From positions 7,464 to 17,402 of the forward strand of contig DORQ01000070.1 in assembly GCA_003514205.1 (NCBI GenBank): 9,939 nucleotides of DNA. The letters are read 5' to 3'. This DNA is from Acidimicrobiaceae bacterium (GTDB taxonomy: Bacteria > Actinomycetota > Acidimicrobiia > Acidimicrobiales > Microtrichaceae). The notes below the pieces were generated by a model. That model was not told the DNA's origin and did not search any database. It worked only from the letters and a program-made list of their open reading frames with translations. Below are positions 5,448 to 9,939 of the stretch, in pieces (position 1 is the first letter of the stretch; every line of letters starts with the position of its first letter). Both the position numbers and the translations under genes were made by a program.

Positions 5448-6608
5448 CTAGTCCTCCTCGGCAAAGAGCGCCTCGACAAATTGCTCCGCATCGAAGGGAA
5501 CCAGATCCTCGGCATGTTCTCCCAGCCCGACCAATTTGACCGGGATTCCGAGGCTGCTCTGGATCGCAAACACAATGCCGCCCTTCGCCGATCCATCGAG
5601 TTTGGTCAGCACCACGCCAGTGAGATCGGCCGCTTCGGCGAATTCCCTCGCCTGGGTGAGCCCGTTCTGTCCGGTAGTTGCATCAAGCACGAGCAACACC
5701 TCCGTCACCGACCCCACCCCCTTGTCGGCAACCCGTCGAACCTTACGCAGCTCCTCCATCAGGTTGCTCTTGGTGTGTAGGCGGCCAGCGGTGTCGGCGA
5801 GGACCACATCTGCGCCAGCGGAGCCAGCGTGGGCCACCGCATCAAAGATCACCGAGGATGGATCACCACCCTCGGCACCGCGAATCACAGTGGCTCCGCA
5901 CCGCTCGCCCCACATGGCGAGTTGCTCCGCGGCGGCAGCGCGAAAGGTGTCACCGGCAGCCATCACCACGGTCTTGCCCTCGCCTACCAATCGATGACCG
6001 AGCTTGCCAATCGTCGTGGTCTTTCCAACCCCGTTGACACCAACCATGAGCCAAATCGTGGGCGATTCCGCTGAGAAACGAAGGTCGATTGGGGCAACGA
6101 GACGGGTAATCATCTCCGACTTAACCTCCTCGAGAAGCTCAGACGGCGAGGTGATTCCTGCGGACTTCACGCGGGCCCGAACAGCAGTGAGGAGCTCAGT
6201 TGCCGGCCCGATCCCTACATCTGCGCGGATGAGCGCCTCTTCCAGATCCTCCCATACCTCCTCCGTGATGGCAGACCGTCCCCGGATTGATGCAAAGGTT
6301 CCGCTGAAGGTGCCGCGTGCGCGTCGAAGACGATCCCGAAAACTTGGTGCAACGGGGGTGAGCACCTCACCGACTGCACCGGATTCAGCGCTCTCCTCGC
6401 CGATATCGCTCGCCGTGTCCACAAGCGCCGTGTCTGACGAGGTGTCGTTGCGCTCAACCTTGGGTGCCTTGGAGCGAGGCGGCTCCATTGGCTCGAGCCG
6501 CCCACCGATGGCAGGGGTCTGCCTCCGAAATGCAAGGACCACAGCTGCAACCACACCGAGTGCTGCGAGGACGCCTGCGACAATAAGAAGAATGGCCAGA
6601 AGAGACAT
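5448..6608 (-). CDS. ftsY: Signal recognition particle receptor FtsY, membrane-anchored
   Basis: 386 aa from ATG 6608. FtsY is the SRP receptor: its NG GTPase pairs with Ffh and hands ribosomes to the translocon. Residues 2-26 form one hydrophobic membrane anchor (SLLAILLIVAGVLAALG...), as in other actinobacterial FtsY. A Glu/Asp/Ser-rich linker to about 90 follows, then the N domain and the G domain: GVNGVGKTT (190-198), GDTFRAAAAEQL (219-230), DTAGRL (272-277), TKLDGSAKGG (335-344) and the C-terminal GLGEHAEDLVPF. A GTG at 6653 would add 15 residues. I prefer 6608 because the anchor then starts at once, and because TACGAT (6620-6615) lies exactly six bases before the ATG, as in leaderless actinobacterial promoters. 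There is no ribosome-binding site at either start. It is the first gene of the leftward cluster; smc, often its upstream neighbour, is absent. Confidence 0.97.
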   Translation of the reverse strand: MSLLAILLIVAGVLAALGVVAAVVLAFRRQTPAIGGRLEPMEPPRSKAPKVERNDTSSDTALVDTASDIGEESAESGAVGEVLTPVAPSFRDRLRRARGTFSGTFASIRGRSAITEEVWEDLEEALIRADVGIGPATELLTAVRARVKSAGITSPSELLEEVKSEMITRLVAPIDLRFSAESPTIWLMVGVNGVGKTTTIGKLGHRLVGEGKTVVMAAGDTFRAAAAEQLAMWGERCGATVIRGAEGGDPSSVIFDAVAHAGSAGADVVLADTAGRLHTKSNLMEELRKVRRVADKGVGSVTEVLLVLDATTGQNGLTQAREFAEAADLTGVVLTKLDGSAKGGIVFAIQSSLGIPVKLVGLGEHAEDLVPFDAEQFVEALFAEED

Positions 6609-6614
6609 GACGAA

Positions 6615-6620
6615 ATCGTA
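6615..6620 (-). promoter_or_regulatory. Putative -10 element for a leaderless ftsY transcript
   Basis: Read on the minus strand this is TACGAT, a TAnnnT-type -10 hexamer. Six bases separate it from the ATG at 6608, so transcription would begin at the A of the start codon. No good -35 is visible at 16-18 bp spacing, which is tolerated in many actinobacterial promoters. The absence of any ribosome-binding site for ftsY supports the idea indirectly. Confidence 0.4.
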
Positions 6621-6804
6621 GGCGCTGGAGCGAAGGACCCCGACAACGCCCACGGTACGATTCGTTCGTCGCGGAGATGTCCCTGGTCGTGGTCGGGCCG
6701 GACCAACTCCGCTGAGGATCGCCTCAGTGCGATGCCACTACTTTTGAACAAATCCATCTACGGTGCAGTCAGTATTCGTCGATCCGCAACCCCGAGGCCT
6801 CTAC
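6621..6804. promoter_or_regulatory. Divergent ftsY / moxR intergenic region
   Basis: This region separates the leftward SRP/ribosomal cluster from the rightward MoxR operon and should hold the moxR promoter. It has two adjacent dyads: TGGTC/GACCA (6690-6694 with 6701-6705) and CTGAGG/CCTCAG (6712-6717 with 6722-6727, ATCG loop). Downstream of them, TTGAAC at 6744-6749 resembles a -35, but no -10 stands at proper spacing, so I do not call a promoter. GAGG at 6794-6797 is the likely moxR ribosome-binding site. Confidence 0.4.
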
Positions 6805-7938
6805 ATGTCAGAACAACATCCCGACGCGGAAGTCACCGCCGACGCGGAGCACGCGGACCACGCCGCCAGCCAGCACAGTGCCGCTCCAAACAGCCAGCAA
6901 CCACTTCCGACTCCTGAGACTGCTGCGGCCGCGCTCGAGCAGGTGCTGTTTGAGATGAAACGAGTCATCGTCGGCCAGGACCGTGCGTTGGAAAGAATTC
7001 TGGTCAGCATGTTGGCCAATGGCCACTGCCTCTTGGAGAGCGTTCCAGGCCTCGCGAAGACCTTGATGGTAGAGACGCTGGCACGGAGTGTCGGCGGAAG
7101 CTTCAGCAGGGTTCAGTTCACCCCGGACCTGCTTCCCGCCGACATCGTTGGCACGAGGATCTATCGGACGTCCTCAGAGACCTTCGACGTGGAGCTCGGA
7201 CCTGTTTTTGCCAACTTTGTGCTGGCCGATGAAATCAACCGTGCTCCCGCCAAGGTCCAATCCGCACTGCTGGAAGTAATGGCCGAACGACAGGTGACCA
7301 TCGGCGGGATTACTCACCCCGTCCCGCTCCCATTCCTGGTTCTGGCAACCCAGAACCCGATTGAGAACGAAGGCGTCTACCCCCTTCCTGAGGCCCAGCG
7401 GGATCGCTTCCTGATGAAGGTGGTGCTTGGCTACCCCACCCCCCATGAAGAGTTCGAGATCGTGAATCGAATGGGCGTCACTCCCCCAGTTTCCAAGGAA
7501 GTCCTGAGCCTTGAGGGAGTCCAGGCACTTCAGAAGATCGCCTCTACCGCCTACTGCGATCGCAGCGTTACTGAATACGCCGTCAATCTCGTCCTCGCCA
7601 CCCGAACTCCAGAAAACTACGGAATGGCTGACCTGCTCCCCTTCATCGAGTTTGGCGCAAGCCCCCGGGCCTCGATTGGCCTTGTCAGGGCGGGCCGGGC
7701 AATGGCACTACTTCGAGGCCGCGACTACGTGGTTCCCCAAGACATCTTCGATGTCGCTCCAGAGATCCTGCGACACCGCCTCGTGTTGACCTATGAGGCG
7801 CTCGCCGCCGAGATTTCTGCCGAGCAGGTCACGGCAAGAATTCTGGCCACCGTTCCAGCGCCAATGTTGCAGCCAACTACTGCGACCGGACCTGCAGACG
7901 CGTACTACGGCACGTCCACTGATGCGGCAAGTTGGTAG
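6805..7938 (+). CDS. MoxR family AAA+ ATPase
   Basis: 377 aa from ATG 6805, chosen because GAGG lies seven bases upstream; an in-frame GTG at 6763 would add 14 residues. MoxR ATPases are chaperone-like AAA+ proteins that work with VWA-domain partners in maturing enzymes or envelope complexes. Domains: a His/Ala/Asp/Gln-rich, probably disordered tail (1-38), then the AAA core with Walker A ESVPGLAKT (78-86), FTPDLLPADIVGT (105-117), Walker B VLADEINR (139-146), sensor 1 LATQNP (180-185) and the arginine-finger block PEAQRDRF (195-202). The lid domain contains GASPRAS and QDIFDVAPEILRHRL. The first Walker A glycine is Ser (SVPG instead of GVPG), a variant I recall from other actinobacterial members, so activity is expected. 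It is the first gene of a three-gene operon. The client is unknown. Confidence 0.95.
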   Translation: MSEQHPDAEVTADAEHADHAASQHSAAPNSQQPLPTPETAAAALEQVLFEMKRVIVGQDRALERILVSMLANGHCLLESVPGLAKTLMVETLARSVGGSFSRVQFTPDLLPADIVGTRIYRTSSETFDVELGPVFANFVLADEINRAPAKVQSALLEVMAERQVTIGGITHPVPLPFLVLATQNPIENEGVYPLPEAQRDRFLMKVVLGYPTPHEEFEIVNRMGVTPPVSKEVLSLEGVQALQKIASTAYCDRSVTEYAVNLVLATRTPENYGMADLLPFIEFGASPRASIGLVRAGRAMALLRGRDYVVPQDIFDVAPEILRHRLVLTYEALAAEISAEQVTARILATVPAPMLQPTTATGPADAYYGTSTDAASW

Positions 7939-7943
7939 ATGAC

Positions 7944-8948
7944 GTGACTCCTCACGCCCCGCCAGGTGCTCCAGGTCGTCTCGGTGGAGTTGCACCGACG
8001 GTTCGCCACGTTGTTCCTGGTCTCGACGGCACCTCGGTGGAGTTGATCCGACGCCTTGAGTTGGAGATCACGAAGCGCTTGGACGGCATTCTCCATGGGG
8101 AGCATCAGGGGCTAGTGCCGGGCCACGGCAGCGAGCCGGGTGAGGCGCGGCAGTACCAGCCCGGCGACGACGTCAGACGGATCGATTGGAACGTCACAGC
8201 GAGGACGACACACCCCTATGTTCGGGAGTCGATCGCGGATCGCGAGCTGGAAACCTGGATTGTTGTTGATCGCTCTGCGAGTCTTGATTTTGGCACCCAT
8301 ACCTGGGAGAAACGCGAGCTCGCCCTCGCTGCCGCAGCGGGTGTGGGCTTTCTCACTAACCGGGGCGGGAACCGTGTCGGTGCCCTCATCTGCGAGCACG
8401 ATACCGTGTCGGTCCTGCCCGCACGGCAAGGCCGCAAACACATTCTGGCGATCCTCAGTCGAATTCAAGGCACCCAACGCGAAGACACCCCCACACGAGT
8501 CCGCTCTGCGCCGACGGTCACCACTGAGGTGCTTCTGCGTCGAGCCTCCGTTGCGGCTCGACGCAGGGGGCTCGTGGTTGTCATTTCCGACTGGCTCGAC
8601 GATCCAGCCGAGTGGAAGAACGCTTGCGCTGCGCTGGCGCTTGGCCATCAAGTGCTGTGCGTTGAACTCATCGATCCCAGAGAGCTGGAGTTGCCCAATG
8701 TGGGGCTTCTGACCTTGGTAGACCCTGAGACAGGAAGAGTTCGAGAGGTCGACACAACCAGCAAGAAGCTCCGAACCACGTATGCAGCGGCAGCGGCCGA
8801 ACAGCGTGAGGCAGTTGCCGCGACAATTCTTGCCTCCGGAGCCCAACACCTTCGGTTGCGAACTGATGAAGACTGGCTGCTTTCCCTGGCGCGATTTGTC
8901 TCCAAACGACGATCACGACAATCAAGCAATGTACGGAGCACACCATGA
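7944..8948 (+). CDS. DUF58 domain-containing protein (VWA-like fold)
   Basis: 334 aa from GTG 7944, five nt after the moxR stop; an in-frame TTG at 7932 would overlap moxR by 7 nt and add four residues. The DUF58 signature is clear: RQYQPGDDVRRIDWNVTAR (69-87), followed by the MIDAS-like DRSAS (109-113) at the start of a VWA-like Rossmann core, then VVVISDWLDDP. No transmembrane segment is visible, so this is the soluble, short form of DUF58. The polar, Arg/Ser-rich C-terminus (KRRSRQSSN) looks disordered. DUF58 genes are regularly next to moxR and VWA genes and are thought to act as MoxR partners or adaptors, but no specific reaction is known. It overlaps the next gene by 4 nt (ATGA), which suggests coupled translation. 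The family call is confident; the role is inferred from context. Confidence 0.94.
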   Translation: MTPHAPPGAPGRLGGVAPTVRHVVPGLDGTSVELIRRLELEITKRLDGILHGEHQGLVPGHGSEPGEARQYQPGDDVRRIDWNVTARTTHPYVRESIADRELETWIVVDRSASLDFGTHTWEKRELALAAAAGVGFLTNRGGNRVGALICEHDTVSVLPARQGRKHILAILSRIQGTQREDTPTRVRSAPTVTTEVLLRRASVAARRRGLVVVISDWLDDPAEWKNACAALALGHQVLCVELIDPRELELPNVGLLTLVDPETGRVREVDTTSKKLRTTYAAAAAEQREAVAATILASGAQHLRLRTDEDWLLSLARFVSKRRSRQSSNVRSTP

Positions 8949-9916
8949 ACCTTGAATTCCTCGCACCCGGCAGGCTCTGGTGGCTCCTGGCCGTTGCCGG
9001 TCTCGCCGGCCTGTACATTGCAGCGCAGTTCTTTCGCTCAGGCACCGCCGTTCGATTCAGCAATCTGGGCCTCCTCGACAAAGTGGCGCCGACCAGCGGA
9101 GCCTGGAAGCGCCACCTGGTGGCTGGCCTTCACCTCACTGCGTTGGTGCCCCTCGTGATTGGCTTGGCGCAGCCCCAGAACACCGAAGAGGTAGCGAAGG
9201 AACGCTCCACGATCATTCTCGCGATCGACACCTCGCTGTCCATGGAGGCGCTCGATGTGAAACCGAGCCGCATCGAGTCTGCAAAAGTGGCAGCAACGGC
9301 CTTTGTTCGCAGCATTCCCCGGGGAATACAGGTTGGTCTGGTCAAGTTCAGTGGGTCGGCAGCCGTCGTCGTTCCGCCTACCGACGAGCATGGCGAGGTG
9401 GAACGCGCTATCAAGAGCCTACGCCTCGATCAGGGAACCGCGATCGGAGACGCTGTGCAGACCAGCCTCGATTCGATCGAATCTGTTGGCAAGGACTCGT
9501 CGGGTGAGAGCCCCAAAGGCGTCATCGTTCTCCTTTCCGACGGCAAGACCACGATGGGGATGGAGACCCTCGACTCGATCCCGGCCGCGAAGAAGGCAGG
9601 AGTCCCGGTGTGGACGATCGCCTACGGCACCGAGGACGGCTTTGTGGAGGCCGACGTTGACGGATCAGGGGTGCTCACGCGAGTCCCCGTGCCCGTCGAT
9701 ACCGAGTCGCTCAAGCAGCTGGCCGAGGCTACTGGAGGACAATCCTTTCAGGCCGAATCGGCGAATGACCTCAACCAGGCCTACGCGGAGCTTGGCGGCA
9801 AGATCGGCTACGACCTCGAGCTTGTCGAGATCACGTGGAAATTCATCGCAGTTGGGATCGCTGGGCTCATGTGCGCCTCAGCCCTGTCGCTCTGGTGGTT
9901 CAGACGGCTCACCTAG
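8945..9916 (+). CDS. BatA-like membrane-anchored VWA domain protein
   Basis: 323 aa. The N-terminus LEFLAPGRLWWLLAV with a membrane segment at 11-29 and a second at about 58-76 is the BatA/aerotolerance-type N-terminal domain. The VWA domain follows with a complete MIDAS: D95-T-S-L-S99, Thr165 in GTAIGDA, and Asp199 in VLLSDG. A third hydrophobic segment (about 300-317) precedes a short basic end, RRLT. The VWA domain between segments 2 and 3 is therefore probably extracytoplasmic, while MoxR and DUF58 are soluble. ATG 8945 overlaps the DUF58 stop as ATGA. Such proteins bind divalent metal and protein partners. BatA was named from Bacteroides aerotolerance loci, and I do not claim that phenotype here. 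TAG at 9914-9916 ends the gene; later operon members such as a second VWA gene may lie beyond the window. Confidence 0.94.
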   Translation: MNLEFLAPGRLWWLLAVAGLAGLYIAAQFFRSGTAVRFSNLGLLDKVAPTSGAWKRHLVAGLHLTALVPLVIGLAQPQNTEEVAKERSTIILAIDTSLSMEALDVKPSRIESAKVAATAFVRSIPRGIQVGLVKFSGSAAVVVPPTDEHGEVERAIKSLRLDQGTAIGDAVQTSLDSIESVGKDSSGESPKGVIVLLSDGKTTMGMETLDSIPAAKKAGVPVWTIAYGTEDGFVEADVDGSGVLTRVPVPVDTESLKQLAEATGGQSFQAESANDLNQAYAELGGKIGYDLELVEITWKFIAVGIAGLMCASALSLWWFRRLT

Positions 9917-9939
9917 CTCAGGTCGGGCTCAGGTCGGGC
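9916..9939 (+). repeat. 11-bp tandem repeat reaching the right window edge
   Basis: GCTCAGGTCGG occurs at 9916-9926 and again at 9927-9937, and the next two bases (GC) could begin a third copy. The first unit starts with the last base of the VWA stop codon. The total copy number cannot be seen. It may be a small minisatellite-like tract from replication slippage. Confidence 0.7.

Noticed and set aside
3916..6608. SRP RNA (ffs) gene near ffh and ftsY
   Set aside because: I looked for the conserved GGAAG/GCAGC apical region on both strands and found none. The RNA gene is presumably elsewhere.
7022..7066. Defective Walker A in MoxR because its first Gly is Ser
   Set aside because: ESVPGLAKT keeps the PG and the catalytic Lys-Thr, and this Ser variant is familiar from other actinobacterial MoxR proteins, so it does not indicate loss of function.

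Overview
The window looks like a core-genome segment of a high-GC Gram-positive bacterium (Actinomycetota). Its membrane-anchored FtsY, its Ala/Lys-tailed ribosomal protein S16, its gene order and its frequent GTG/TTG starts all fit that. An acidimicrobial-type lineage is my guess; no rRNA or other marker in the window settles it. No mobile element, CRISPR array, tRNA or rRNA gene was found.

Left edge (1-1328). A YceH/DUF480 (UPF0502) winged-helix protein runs leftward and off the edge within a codon or two of its likely end. A 36-codon single-span membrane peptide gene (851-961, + strand) lies between it and a leftward yraN (UPF0102, endonuclease-like fold). This peptide is the least explained gene here.

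Centre (1418-6608), all on the minus strand. In transcription order: ftsY, ffh, rpsP, khpA, rimM, trmD, rplS, then yraN. This joins both protein GTPases of the signal recognition particle pathway to a translation cluster (S16, KH-domain RNA-binding protein, 16S maturation factor, tRNA m1G37 methyltransferase, L19). The rpsP-khpA-rimM-trmD part is very tightly packed (4-nt overlap, 8-nt overlap, 3-nt gap) and all four genes use non-ATG starts, which suggests translational coupling. The lepB and rnhB genes often found between rplS and yraN, and the smc gene often found before ftsY, are absent.

Right side (6805-9916), on the plus strand and divergent from ftsY. A compact operon encodes a MoxR-type AAA+ ATPase, a soluble DUF58 protein and a membrane-anchored BatA-like VWA protein. 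The gaps (5 nt, or a 7-nt overlap, then a 4-nt ATGA overlap) suggest one expression unit. By family knowledge such sets act as ATPase plus VWA-type adaptors in protein or complex maturation; the client is unknown. An 11-bp tandem repeat begins at the VWA stop codon and reaches the right edge.

No wholly new multi-gene system is evident. The items most worth checking are the 36-aa membrane peptide, the Asp-to-Glu change at the expected catalytic position of TrmD, the acidic N-terminal extension of KhpA, and several inverted repeats at gene starts.
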